Origin: Clostridia bacterium
Lineage (GTDB): Bacteria; Bacillota; Clostridia; Christensenellales; Borkfalkiaceae
Reading direction: 5' to 3'
DNA: 64,000 nt
Assembly: GCA_017399945.1 (NCBI GenBank)
Contig: JAFQAQ010000017.1
Coordinates: 1-64,000, forward strand
Shown here: one piece after another, positions 41,621 to 51,225 of the stretch
Position numbering within the stretch: the stretch's first letter is position 1
Layout: every line of letters begins with the position of its first letter
Made by a program: the position numbers and the translations under genes
Notes under the pieces: generated by a model
Told to the model about the DNA's origin: nothing
Database searches by the model: none
What the model saw: only the letters and a program-made list of their open reading frames with translations

Positions 41621-42864
41621 CGTTTGTAAAAAAATTTGACAACGGCCTTAGGCTGATTATAGAAAAGATAGATGGACTGCTTTCGGTAAGTACGGGCGTG
41701 CTAGTTAAAACGGGTAGCGTTAACGAAAGTAAAAACATAAACGGAATTTCACACTTTATCGAACACGTGTTATTTAAAGGTACGGATAAGCGTTCTGCGT
41801 TTGAAATTTCTGATTATATAGACACGATTGGTGCTTCTATAAATGCTTTTACTTCAAAAGAAGTGACCTGTTATTATACAAAATCTACCTATGAGCACAC
41901 TGAAGAAACCATGGAAGTTCTTTCCGACTTGTTTTTTAATTCTAAATTAGACAGTGCAGAATTAGAAAAAGAAAAGGGTGTTATAATAGAAGAAATCAAT
42001 ATGTCAGAAGATACTCCGGAAGACCTTTTGTTTAATCTCTTAGCCGAAAACTATTACGGGAAAAAAGGTTTTGGGCAAAGTATCTTAGGGCCCGAAAAGA
42101 ACATTAAAAAATTCACCAAAGAAGACGCTCTTGCTTATATGGACAAGTATTATACGGCAGATAACGTGGTAATTTCCGTTGCTGGAAACGTAGACGTGGA
42201 TAGCGTTACTAAATACGTGGAAAAGTATTTTGTAAACAACTTTAAACGTAAAAAGAGCGCAAAGCAGTTTACGACCAAACAAACGTACACGGCAAATACC
42301 TACAAGTATAAAAAGATAGAACAATGCCACGTCGGATTGGCAATCCCAGGTATCGACGCGCTTGATGATCGTTACGAAGCAGTAAGTGCCGCAAACATAG
42401 TTTTAGGTGGCGGTATGAGTAGTAGGTTGTTCCAAAAAATCCGTGAGGAAATGGGACTTGCATACAGCGTATACTCATATTCTTCTGCTTATAAGGATCA
42501 AGGCGTTATCGAGTTTTATGCAGGGGTTAACCCAACTTCTCGCGATAAGACGGTTGAAGAGATGATAAAAGTTATCAATACTTTTACAAAGGACGGCGTG
42601 ACAGAAAAAGAACTGCTTCGTGGAAAAGAACAAATGAAAAGTTCGTTAATTATGGGTAGGGAAAGCACGTCTAGCCAAATGCTTACGTTTGGTAAATATT
42701 TGTTACTTTACGATCAAGTGTTTAATATTGAAGAACGCATGCAAAAGATTAACGAGCTAAAAGTTGATTACGTAAACAAAGTTATAAAAGAAGTGTTTAA
42801 ACTAGATAAAGTTTGCGCCGCTACGGTAGGTCCTAAACGTAAACCCGTTGAATTATCAATATAA
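41617..42864 (+). CDS. M16-family zinc peptidase (MlpA/YmxG-like)
   Basis: A 415-residue insulinase-like protease. ISHFIEHVLFKGT carries the inverted zinc motif HxxEH; the downstream Glu ligand is in ELEKEKGVIIEEINMSEDTPED. The second half (from about 200) has the inactive-lobe pattern with GGGMSSRLFQKIREEMGLAYSVYSY. Full length and cytosolic. The ATGA overlap with ylxY and synteny with pnp match Bacillus mlpA. Its natural substrate is not known. Confidence 0.93.
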   Translation: MTFVKKFDNGLRLIIEKIDGLLSVSTGVLVKTGSVNESKNINGISHFIEHVLFKGTDKRSAFEISDYIDTIGASINAFTSKEVTCYYTKSTYEHTEETMEVLSDLFFNSKLDSAELEKEKGVIIEEINMSEDTPEDLLFNLLAENYYGKKGFGQSILGPEKNIKKFTKEDALAYMDKYYTADNVVISVAGNVDVDSVTKYVEKYFVNNFKRKKSAKQFTTKQTYTANTYKYKKIEQCHVGLAIPGIDALDDRYEAVSAANIVLGGGMSSRLFQKIREEMGLAYSVYSYSSAYKDQGVIEFYAGVNPTSRDKTVEEMIKVINTFTKDGVTEKELLRGKEQMKSSLIMGRESTSSQMLTFGKYLLLYDQVFNIEERMQKINELKVDYVNKVIKEVFKLDKVCAATVGPKRKPVELSI

Positions 42865-42869
42865 TATAA

Positions 42870-42898
42870 AAAGACTTCCACTGTGAAGTCTTTTTTTT
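42870..42898 (+). terminator. Terminator after the M16 peptidase
   Basis: AAAGACTTC (42870-42878) pairs with GAAGTCTTT (42885-42893), then more T. Confidence 0.88.
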
Positions 42899-42922
42899 GT
42901 TTAAATAAAATATATTATTATT

Positions 42923-43927
42923 ATGAAATTCGTTCGGCCGTTAATATGCGTGTTTTTAGCATTTTGCATATGTTTTACGCTTTTATATGGAAATAAAAAA
43001 ATTAATAACGATTACTTAGAAAAAACTCCTGAATATAAATGCCTTATAAACCTATGGCAAGTGGACACTTTCGAAGGGGGGACGGGGTCAAGAAAACAAT
43101 TTCTACTTAAAGTTTGCAGAGAGTTTGAAAGACAATATCAGGGAGTTTTAATAGCCGTTTCTTCCTTTACGATAGAAGGCGTTAAACAAGCTTTAAAAAA
43201 AGGAAATAATCCGGATATGATATCCTACGGGCTTGGCGTTGACCTTTCCCAAGTTAACGTTCTAAAAGAAAAGGCGAATTATATCGGTGGGATAATAAAC
43301 GGCAAAACCTACGCGCAAGCATGGTGTAGGGGTGGTTATTGTTTGGTTAAAAATGCCGAGAGCGATATTGATATTAACTCAAACCAATTTGACGATATAA
43401 TCGTTTCTAAATCTGAATTCACTCAACCGTTATTAGCACTAGCGCTTGAAGGGGTAACAGTTAACAATTTCACTATAAAAAAACCATTAGACGCTTACGT
43501 TGATTTTATAAACCAAAAACAAAAGGTTTTTTTATGCACGCAACGTGATTTAGTGAGGCTTTCGAATAGAGGGGTATCGATTGAAGTGCGACCGATGACT
43601 AGGTATAACGATATAATACAATACGTAAGTTTAACGACAAGCGATAACTTAAAATCCGTTTATTCAGAAAGGTTTATTGAATACTTGTTATCTAGTAAAG
43701 TTCAAACCCAATTACAGCAAATAAATATGTTAAGCGTAAGTCAAAATTTAAATTGGCAAAACCAAGGATACTTGAAATTACAAGGGGTAAAAACAACCGA
43801 GTTTTGTACGTTGCCAATAACTACGTCGTCGGATATATTAAGACAAATTGATGCTGAATCTCAAAGGGCAGTGATTGGAGAAAAAACGTTGGTTGATAAA
43901 ATTAAAAATTTACTCGTTCAATCTTGA
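42923..43927 (+). CDS. Membrane-anchored binding-protein-like protein, function unknown
   Basis: A 334-residue protein with an N-terminal hydrophobic segment (LICVFLAFCICFTLLYG) but no clear lipobox. The exported part resembles extracellular solute-binding proteins: LINLWQVDTFEGGTGSRKQFLLKV, REFERQYQGVLIAV and NNPDMISYG in order, with a later FIEYLLSSKVQTQLQ near the C terminus. There is no permease or ATPase nearby. It has no SD; a TATATT -10 lies exactly 6 nt before ATG 42923. The murB promoter overlaps its last codons. A sensing or cell-wall role is only a guess. Confidence 0.6.
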   Translation: MKFVRPLICVFLAFCICFTLLYGNKKINNDYLEKTPEYKCLINLWQVDTFEGGTGSRKQFLLKVCREFERQYQGVLIAVSSFTIEGVKQALKKGNNPDMISYGLGVDLSQVNVLKEKANYIGGIINGKTYAQAWCRGGYCLVKNAESDIDINSNQFDDIIVSKSEFTQPLLALALEGVTVNNFTIKKPLDAYVDFINQKQKVFLCTQRDLVRLSNRGVSIEVRPMTRYNDIIQYVSLTTSDNLKSVYSERFIEYLLSSKVQTQLQQINMLSVSQNLNWQNQGYLKLQGVKTTEFCTLPITTSSDILRQIDAESQRAVIGEKTLVDKIKNLLVQS

Positions 43928-43952
43928 AAAAAAAGGTAAAATATAGTAGAAT
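43924..43952 (+). promoter_or_regulatory. Promoter of murB
   Basis: TTGAAA (43924-43929), 17 bp, TAGAAT (43947-43952), overlapping the stop codon of the upstream gene. Confidence 0.7.
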
Positions 43953-43966
43953 AAAAAAGGAGAGAA

Positions 43967-44869
43967 ATGAACCTTCAAAAAGAGTTGTCACTATCCCACG
44001 GCGTAGCCGTGTTTACCGATTATCCTGCAAGATTACACACTGCCTACGGTACGGGTGGAAATTGCGATTATTTTATAAAGGTAAGTTCGATAAAAGGCTT
44101 AAACGACGTAGTTGAAAGTTGTAAAGAACACGGCGTTCCTTATAAATTTCTGGCTAACGGAACTAACGTTTTGCTCGCAGATAAAGGTTATCGGGGTGCG
44201 TTAATAAGTACGTTAGGTTTAAATTGGATAAAGTATGAGAGTGATAAGATAAGGGCGGGTTCAGGCGCATTATTAAAAAAGGTTATATGTCTTGCTTTAA
44301 GCTATGATTTATACGGTGGTGAATATTTAATAGGCATACCTGCCTCCGTGGGTGGCGCTTTGTGTATGAACGCAGGCGCATACGGAAAGACCGTTTCAGA
44401 TATTATCGAAAGCGTTACTATATTAAAACAAGGCGCTTTATATAAACTTAGTAAAAACGAGTGCGAGTTTGGGTATAGAAAAAGCATTTTCTTAACAAAC
44501 GAATATCCCATAGTCGAAGCATTGTTTTCTTTTGATAAAAGCGTTGGGTACGACGATAGGTTTGGCGATAGGATAGACCTTTGTACAAAACTTAGAAATC
44601 AAACCCAACCACAAGGCAAAAGTTGTGGTTCAGTATTTAAAAACCCCGCGGGCGATTACGCTGGTAGAATAATAGAAAGTTGTGGGTTAAAAGGATATGG
44701 TATCGGCAACGTTTCGGTATCGCAAAAACACGCAAACTTTATTATTGCAAAAAACGGCGCTAGTTCAAAGGAAATTTACGCCTTGATGCAGTATATTAAA
44801 AATAGAGTATATCAACTAACGGGAATTACGTTAGAAAGAGAAGTACAGTTACTTGGAGAATTTGAATGA
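43967..44869 (+). CDS. murB: UDP-N-acetylenolpyruvoylglucosamine reductase (MurB)
   Basis: A 300-residue FAD enzyme making UDP-MurNAc for peptidoglycan. The FAD-binding part has FLANGTNVLLADKGYRG and YGGEYLIGIPASVGGALCMNAGAYG. The active-site region has FGYRKSIF, GKSCGSVFKNPAG and the late SQKHANFIIA. This pattern is the type IIb MurB of Firmicutes. SD AAGGAGAG. It is followed with a 4-nt overlap by a PHP-domain gene and then whiA. Confidence 0.96.
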   Translation: MNLQKELSLSHGVAVFTDYPARLHTAYGTGGNCDYFIKVSSIKGLNDVVESCKEHGVPYKFLANGTNVLLADKGYRGALISTLGLNWIKYESDKIRAGSGALLKKVICLALSYDLYGGEYLIGIPASVGGALCMNAGAYGKTVSDIIESVTILKQGALYKLSKNECEFGYRKSIFLTNEYPIVEALFSFDKSVGYDDRFGDRIDLCTKLRNQTQPQGKSCGSVFKNPAGDYAGRIIESCGLKGYGIGNVSVSQKHANFIIAKNGASSKEIYALMQYIKNRVYQLTGITLEREVQLLGEFE

Positions 44870-45639
44870 AACTTACAGCCGATTATCACACGCATACTCG
44901 TTATAGCCACGGGAAATCTAGCGTGCTTGAAAACGCTATATGGGCAAAAGACCAAGGGTTAAAGGAAATAGCAATTACCGACCATGGTTTTTCTCATCCT
45001 GCGTTTGGGCTGAGAAAGGGTAAAATTAACCCATTAAAACAAGATTGTAAAAAAGCAAGTTTAATAACTGGCGTAAAGGTTTATACGGGTATAGAATCAA
45101 ACCTAACGTCAATAAATGGTGACGTTGACCTTAAACCCAAGTATTACGACGATTTTGAAGTGTTTTTAGTAGGTATCCATAAACTAATCGTTTATAAACT
45201 AGGCAGTTACTTTAATTTTTCATTTCCAACCTTATTTTGTTCAACCTTTAACGTAAAGCCTTCAAACGCGTTAGTAAAACGCACCACCAAAGCGTTAATA
45301 AATGCCATTAAGAAAAATCCAATAGATATGATAACCCACGTAAATTTTTGTTCTTTTTGTGATCCGGTTGAAGTTGTAAAGGCGGCGGCGGATTACGGTA
45401 CGTATATAGAAATTAGCGCAAAAAAGGAACACGTTACGGACGAGCAGTTGTATTTGATGGGACAAACTGGCGCTAGATTTTTGCTTAGTTCAGATGCTCA
45501 CAAGTTTTCAAAAGTAGGGGACGTATCCCTTGCTGTAAACAAGTTATCAAAAATAGATTTTCCTTTGGAAAAAATTGATAATATAGACGGAAGATTGCCG
45601 GACTTTAGGTTTAAGAACTTTAAGGAGAAATCGTTATGA
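44866..45639 (+). CDS. PHP-domain phosphatase-like protein (YcdX-like)
   Basis: A 257-residue PHP protein. ADYHTHTRYSHGKS, ITDHGFSH, ESNLTSI, MITHVNF and SSDAHKF supply the metal ligands of the YcdX/histidinol-phosphatase-like group. It overlaps murB by 4 nt and whiA by 4 nt, so it is translationally coupled in a tight operon. The same murB-PHP order is seen in many Clostridia. The substrate is unknown. Confidence 0.88.
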   Translation: MKLTADYHTHTRYSHGKSSVLENAIWAKDQGLKEIAITDHGFSHPAFGLRKGKINPLKQDCKKASLITGVKVYTGIESNLTSINGDVDLKPKYYDDFEVFLVGIHKLIVYKLGSYFNFSFPTLFCSTFNVKPSNALVKRTTKALINAIKKNPIDMITHVNFCSFCDPVEVVKAAADYGTYIEISAKKEHVTDEQLYLMGQTGARFLLSSDAHKFSKVGDVSLAVNKLSKIDFPLEKIDNIDGRLPDFRFKNFKEKSL

Positions 45640-46589
45640 GTTTCGCGCAAAAAGTAAAAACCGAAATAATATCAAAACCAATAAAGGACGACCATTGTAA
45701 AATTGCTTTTTTGTCCGGCGTAATGCGTGGTTCCGGCGTGCTTTTTGAAAGGGACGGAGAACTCGGCGTTGATTTTAGAATTGGTACCGAACAAGGCGCC
45801 GAATTCGTTTCCTTACTTCTAAAAAGTCTTTTTAACTACGACGTAAGGGAAATTTCCGTTTCGGAAAACAATCTTTCTAAAAACGACAGGTTTGAAATAA
45901 GTGTTACGGGAAAAGAAGCAATAACCATATTAAAAACGCTTGGAATACTAACGGGCGACGACGATCAGTTAACGGTAGATTTTGATTTTTACGGTAAGAT
46001 ATGCAAAAAAGATTGTTGTTTAAGAAGTTTTTTTAAGGGGCTTTTTTACGCGTCGGGTAATTGTACCGTGCCAACGCAAGGCAAAAGTTCTTCTAATACG
46101 GGGTATCACTTGGAATTTACCTTTTCGCACGTGGCGTCGGCGCAAGCCACTGCCGATAAACTTTCGCAAATAGGTTTATCGCCTAAGGTGACTTCAAGAA
46201 AAGGTAAATACGTCGTATATATAAAAAGTGCCGAAGAAATAAAAGATTTTATTGCCTTTTTACCGGCGCCGGTATCCGTTTTAAGTATAATCGATTTGAT
46301 GATAAATAAAGAAATTGCCAATAACTCCAATAGACAAAAGAATTGTGATTTAGGCAACCTTAATCGTCAAGTAACTGCGTCGATAAATCAAATAAACGCA
46401 ATTAATAAAATTGAAAAATCCGTCGGCTTAAAAACGTTAAAAGACGACCTTAAAACGGTTGCTATTGCTAGAAAAAACAATCCCGACCAAACGCTTGTTG
46501 AACTAGCCGATGAACTAGGTATAAGCAAAAGTTGTCTCAATCACAGACTTAGAAAAATAGTAGAAATTGCAAATGATATAAAGGGGTAA
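45636..46589 (+). CDS. whiA: DNA-binding protein WhiA
   Basis: A 317-residue WhiA. The N-terminal part is a LAGLIDADG-like domain (KIAFLSGVMRGSGVLF, CCLRSFFKGLFYASGNCTVP). The C-terminal helix-turn-helix is QTLVELADELGISKSCLNHRLRKI. In Firmicutes it affects chromosome segregation and division. The usual upstream rapZ and yvcK genes are missing here; whiA follows PHP directly with a 4-nt overlap. Confidence 0.95.
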   Translation: MSFAQKVKTEIISKPIKDDHCKIAFLSGVMRGSGVLFERDGELGVDFRIGTEQGAEFVSLLLKSLFNYDVREISVSENNLSKNDRFEISVTGKEAITILKTLGILTGDDDQLTVDFDFYGKICKKDCCLRSFFKGLFYASGNCTVPTQGKSSSNTGYHLEFTFSHVASAQATADKLSQIGLSPKVTSRKGKYVVYIKSAEEIKDFIAFLPAPVSVLSIIDLMINKEIANNSNRQKNCDLGNLNRQVTASINQINAINKIEKSVGLKTLKDDLKTVAIARKNNPDQTLVELADELGISKSCLNHRLRKIVEIANDIKG

Positions 46590-46592
46590 TTC

Positions 46593-49500
46593 ATGCCTGA
46601 TTTCGTTCACTTACACGTACATACAGAATACAGTTTATTAGACGGTGCAACCCGTATAGATAAAGTTTTTTCAGCATGCCGAAGAAAAGGTATGCACGCG
46701 CTTGCAATAACCGACCACGGCAACATGTTCGGCAGTTTGTATTTTGCTGAATGTGCAAAACAAGAGTATCTAAACGCATTAAAAGAGGGCGCTAGCGAAG
46801 AGCAAGCGAAAATGCTTCCAATAATCGGTTGCGAACTTTACGCTGCCGAAGACTATACTAAACAAGAACGTGATTACGATCACATAATTTTACTATGTAA
46901 GAATAAAAAAGGCTATAAAAACCTTATTAAACTAGATTCCATTGCCTTTGTAGACGGATTTTATTATAAACCTAGAATAGACTATAAGTTGCTCAAAGAA
47001 CACTCCGAAGGTTTGGTGTGTCTTTCTGCATGTTTGCAAGGAAGGGTTTCTAAGCGGCTAGTTCAAAACGACTACGAAGGCGCAAAACAAGCGGCAATGA
47101 TGCTAAAAGATATCTTTGGTGAAGACTTTTATATTGAGCTCCAAGACCATGGAATAGAAGACCAAAGAAGAATCAATCCGTTACTTATAAAACTAGCAAA
47201 AGAACTCGACATCGAGGTTGTTGCTACCAACGACGTGCATTATGTTGAACGTGAAGATTGTGAAGTTCAAGACGTAATCGCTTGTATTAGTACCAAGTCC
47301 ACCATTGACGATCCCACGAGATTTAAGATGGATACCGACCAAGCGTATCTTAAAACTCCCGAAGAAATGGCAGAACTTTTCTCCTATATTCCATCAGCAA
47401 TTACAAACACCGTGGTTATTGCAAATAAGTGTAGCGAAGAGCCTATATTCGACTTAAATAACAAATGCGAGCCTATAAGAGATAACTCGCTTATTCCAGG
47501 CTACGTGCCGGATAATGGACAAACTGCCTTTGACTTTTTTAAAGATTTAGCGTTAAAGGGCTTGGCAGAACGTTATCCTACTATCACTCCCGAAATTAAC
47601 GAAAGATTTGAATACGAACTAAACACCATTCACTCTATGGGTTACGTTGAGTACTACCTTATCGTATGGGATTTTATCAACAAAGCAAAAGAAATGGGAA
47701 TTTCAGTAGGTGCAGGAAGAGGTAGTGGCGTATCGTCAATTATAGCTTATTCGCTAGGTATAACCGACGTTGATCCATTAAAATATGATTTAGTATTTGA
47801 AAGATTTTTGAATAAAGAACGCGTAAGTATGCCAGACTTTGATATAGACTTTCAGGACGATAGACGTGGCGAAGTCGTTGAATACGTTCGTAACAAATAC
47901 GGCGCGGATAGAGTAGCCCAAATAGTAACCTTTGGTACGCTTGCGGGTAGAGTTGCTATAAAAGACGTTGGTAGGGTTTATCGTGTCCCTTATGCTGAAA
48001 CCGATAAAATAACTAAGCTTATGGACGGAAAAAGTAGCATAAGCGAGTGTTTTGGCTTTAAGAAAAATAAGGACGGTGAAGACGTAAGCGTAAAAGAACT
48101 TCGCGAAATGTACGATCAAGACGAAACGGTAAGAAAGGTCGTTGATATGGCTATAAGGGTTGAAGATATGCCAAGGCAAACGGGTATGCACGCTGCCGGC
48201 GTAGTAATTTGCGCAAAACCTATTGCCGATAACGTTCCACTTCAAAGAAGTGGTGACGACGTTACCACGCAATTCGACATGAAGGAAGTAGAACAACTAG
48301 GCATGCTTAAAATGGACTTCCTTGGACTGAGAACTCTTACTGATATTTCAAAGGCCAAACAGTACATAAGGGAGGATTTTGGCGTTGAACTTGATTTCCA
48401 TAAACTAGGCTATGAAGATCCCGAAGTATATAAACTAATAGGCGACGGTGAAACGGACGCAGTGTTCCAACTTGAAAGTCCGGGTATGAAGCGTTTTATG
48501 CGTGATTTACGTCCATCTACGTTTGAAGATATTATCGCAGGTATTTCTATGTATAGACCGGGACCTATGGATTCCATACCAACTTACGTAAAGTATAAAC
48601 ATAATCCCGAAACTATAAGATATAAACACCCACTTTTAGAACCGTTGTTAAAGGCTACGTACGGGGTGCTTATTTACCAAGAACAAGTTATGCAAGTATG
48701 CCAAAAACTCGGTGGATTCTCACTTGGTCAGTCAGATATCGTGCGTCGTGCAATGGGTAAGAAAAACGTTGCCGAAATGGACAGGCAAAAGAAGATATTT
48801 ATCGAAGGTGGTATAAGTGAAAAAGGCGATCCAATATGCGGTGCGGTTGCAAACGGAGTTCCCGTGGAAATCGCAACTGAAATATTCGACGAAATGGCTG
48901 GTTTTGCTAAATACGCCTTTAACAAATCACACGCAGCCGCATACGCAGTTTTAGCTTACCAAACCGCCTACTTAAAACGTTATTATTTTGTAGAGTTTTT
49001 TGCATCTATCTTAAATAACCGTTTAGAAAAAATAGAAGAAACTTCTAAATACCTAACTTATATAAAATCAAAAGGATACGTTGTTTATCCGCCTGATATC
49101 AACAAAAGTACCGCGTATTTTGCTTGCGAAAACGGTGGGCTTAGGTTTGGTCTTGTAGGACTTAAAAACGTAGGACTAGGCGTTATTAACGATATAGTAA
49201 AAGAACGCAAGACAAACGGAGATTTTACTTCTTTTGAAGACTTTGTAAATAGAACGGTATCGCTTGGTATAAACAAACGATTGGTAGAAAGTTTGATTTT
49301 AGCGGGAGTATTCGATTGCTTTAACATTACTCGTCGTTCGTTAATTGCCGTATATGCAGATTATATCGATAGAGTTGCAACTGCAAACAAAAAGAAAAAC
49401 GAGTTCCAAATAAGTCTTTTCGGCACGTTGCTTGAAGAGGATGAAGGATTAAAACTTGAATATCCAGATCTTCCGGAATATTCCTCTAAGGAAAAATTAG

Positions 49501-50150
49501 TAAACGAAAAATCGGTGGTAGGTATTTACCTTTCAGGGCATCCACTAAACGATTATAAAGAGCAGTTTGATAAATTCTCGTTTAATACTAGCGTTCTCGA
49601 TTTTTATGAGGAGGACGAGCATCAAAACCGTCATTATACCGAAATAAAGGAAAACGAAAGGGTTGTAATGGGTGGTATAATAAGCGAGTTCAAACGTCTC
49701 GCAACGAGAAGTGGAACCAATATGGCATTCTTAAAAGTGGAAGACGTTTACGGGCAAATTGAGGTTATAGTTTTCCCCAAGGTCTTTGAAAGCGCAAGGG
49801 CGCTTCTTAAAGAAGAACAAATTGTTAAAATTACCGGTAAGATTCAAATTAAGGATAACCAACCCCAAATTATTGCAGAGGAAATAACCGAACTAGTGGT
49901 TAAAGAACAAGAAAAAGAGCAAGACGTTAAAAAAGAGTTTATGGGACTTATTATAAGTGACGATAAGGACGAAACGCTTGATAAAGTGTTAGAGGTTTGT
50001 CAAGACTATCCGGGAGATATAGCCGTTATAGTTGCTATAAAAGGAAAAAAATATAACGCGCATCTTTCGGTAAGACGCTGTGAAGGTCTGCTTGCTGAAC
50101 TTTCAGGGTATATAAAAAGTGAAGATATAATTTTTTTCACGAAAAAATAG
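46593..50150 (+). CDS. dnaE: DNA polymerase III alpha subunit (DnaE1-type)
   Basis: A 1185-residue replicative polymerase subunit. The N-terminal PHP domain has FVHLHVHTEYSLLDGA and AITDHGNMFG. Palm Asp residues lie in PDFDIDFQDDRRGEV, with AGRGSGVSSIIAYSLGIT and GMHAAGVVICAKP around them. Finger and C-terminal motifs include YRPGPMDSIPTYVKYKHN and YQEQVMQVCQKLGGFSLG. An OB domain (VVMGGIISEFKRLATRSGTNMAFLKVEDVYGQIEVIVFP) follows. Full length. It starts 3 nt after whiA; synteny with pfkA downstream is the Clostridia pattern. Confidence 0.97.
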   Translation: MPDFVHLHVHTEYSLLDGATRIDKVFSACRRKGMHALAITDHGNMFGSLYFAECAKQEYLNALKEGASEEQAKMLPIIGCELYAAEDYTKQERDYDHIILLCKNKKGYKNLIKLDSIAFVDGFYYKPRIDYKLLKEHSEGLVCLSACLQGRVSKRLVQNDYEGAKQAAMMLKDIFGEDFYIELQDHGIEDQRRINPLLIKLAKELDIEVVATNDVHYVEREDCEVQDVIACISTKSTIDDPTRFKMDTDQAYLKTPEEMAELFSYIPSAITNTVVIANKCSEEPIFDLNNKCEPIRDNSLIPGYVPDNGQTAFDFFKDLALKGLAERYPTITPEINERFEYELNTIHSMGYVEYYLIVWDFINKAKEMGISVGAGRGSGVSSIIAYSLGITDVDPLKYDLVFERFLNKERVSMPDFDIDFQDDRRGEVVEYVRNKYGADRVAQIVTFGTLAGRVAIKDVGRVYRVPYAETDKITKLMDGKSSISECFGFKKNKDGEDVSVKELREMYDQDETVRKVVDMAIRVEDMPRQTGMHAAGVVICAKPIADNVPLQRSGDDVTTQFDMKEVEQLGMLKMDFLGLRTLTDISKAKQYIREDFGVELDFHKLGYEDPEVYKLIGDGETDAVFQLESPGMKRFMRDLRPSTFEDIIAGISMYRPGPMDSIPTYVKYKHNPETIRYKHPLLEPLLKATYGVLIYQEQVMQVCQKLGGFSLGQSDIVRRAMGKKNVAEMDRQKKIFIEGGISEKGDPICGAVANGVPVEIATEIFDEMAGFAKYAFNKSHAAAYAVLAYQTAYLKRYYFVEFFASILNNRLEKIEETSKYLTYIKSKGYVVYPPDINKSTAYFACENGGLRFGLVGLKNVGLGVINDIVKERKTNGDFTSFEDFVNRTVSLGINKRLVESLILAGVFDCFNITRRSLIAVYADYIDRVATANKKKNEFQISLFGTLLEEDEGLKLEYPDLPEYSSKEKLVNEKSVVGIYLSGHPLNDYKEQFDKFSFNTSVLDFYEEDEHQNRHYTEIKENERVVMGGIISEFKRLATRSGTNMAFLKVEDVYGQIEVIVFPKVFESARALLKEEQIVKITGKIQIKDNQPQIIAEEITELVVKEQEKEQDVKKEFMGLIISDDKDETLDKVLEVCQDYPGDIAVIVAIKGKKYNAHLSVRRCEGLLAELSGYIKSEDIIFFTKK

Positions 50151-50240
50151 TAAAAAAGAACAAAAATAAGTAGATAATTTTTAAAGTATATGCTAAAATA
50201 TTTTTGTTAAGTTTACAAACGAAATAAAGGGGAACTTATT

Positions 50241-51203
50241 ATGGAAAGAATAGCCGTTTTAACAAGTGGTGGCGACGCTCCTGGCATGAATGCGTGCATA
50301 AGGGCTGTTGTTCGTACGGCACTTAACAACAAAATGGATATCTATGGTGTAGAAAGGGGATACGCTGGTCTTGTAGAAGGCAAAATAACCCGTATGAATC
50401 ACCGTTCGGTTTCCGACATGATACACAAGGGCGGTACCTTCTTAAAGACTGCTAGATGTCCTGAATTTAAGGATATTGAAGTTCAACGCAAAGCAGTTGA
50501 AGCTCTTTCCGCTTTCGGTATTGACGGATTAGTAGTAATCGGTGGCGACGGCACTTTTAGGGGTGCTAAGGATTTATACGATAATTTTGGAATTAAAGTT
50601 GTTGGTATTCCCGGTACTATTGATAACGATTTAGCTTATACCGACTATACGGTTGGTTTTGATACTGCAGTAAACAGCGTTTTATGGGCAATTAATAATT
50701 TAAGAGACACTATGCACTCACACGATAGAGTAAGTTTACTCGAAGTAATGGGACGTCATTGCGGTGATATTGCTTTATACGCTGGCGTAGCAGGTGGTGC
50801 TGAATACGTTTTAGTACCTGAGATTCCTTATGATTTAGACGCCATTGCATCTTCTATTAAAAAGAGTTATCTAAGGGGTAAAACTTCTAATATGATTATT
50901 CTTGCCGAAGGCGCAGGTAATAGAGAAGAAATTATAAAAACTATACAAGAAAAGAGTGGTATTAGCGTAAAGGTAACTAATTTTGGTTATATCCAACGTG
51001 GTGGCTCACCAAATATGATGGACCGTATTTTGGCGGCAAGGTTTGGATATAAAGCGGTTGAACTTTTAATGAACGGTTGCGAAAGCTGTGCTATCGGTAT
51101 TAAGGATAACAAAGTTATAACCGTACCCTTTGAACAAGTTAAAAAGGCAAAGAAAGAATTTGACACGGAATTGTACAATATTGCTCACACGTTGAGTTTG
51201 TAA
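50241..51203 (+). CDS. pfkA: ATP-dependent 6-phosphofructokinase
   Basis: A 320-residue glycolytic enzyme that phosphorylates fructose-6-phosphate. GGDAPGMNACIRA binds nucleotide. GGDGTFRGA and PGTIDNDL (Gly before TIDND) mark the ATP-using type. EVMGRHCGDIALYAG and the Firmicute length (319-320) fit PfkA. GGGGAA SD. A PPi-type PFK follows 22 nt downstream in the same direction. Confidence 0.97.
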   Translation: MERIAVLTSGGDAPGMNACIRAVVRTALNNKMDIYGVERGYAGLVEGKITRMNHRSVSDMIHKGGTFLKTARCPEFKDIEVQRKAVEALSAFGIDGLVVIGGDGTFRGAKDLYDNFGIKVVGIPGTIDNDLAYTDYTVGFDTAVNSVLWAINNLRDTMHSHDRVSLLEVMGRHCGDIALYAGVAGGAEYVLVPEIPYDLDAIASSIKKSYLRGKTSNMIILAEGAGNREEIIKTIQEKSGISVKVTNFGYIQRGGSPNMMDRILAARFGYKAVELLMNGCESCAIGIKDNKVITVPFEQVKKAKKEFDTELYNIAHTLSL

Positions 51204-51225
51204 TAAAAACAAAAGGAGAACTATA

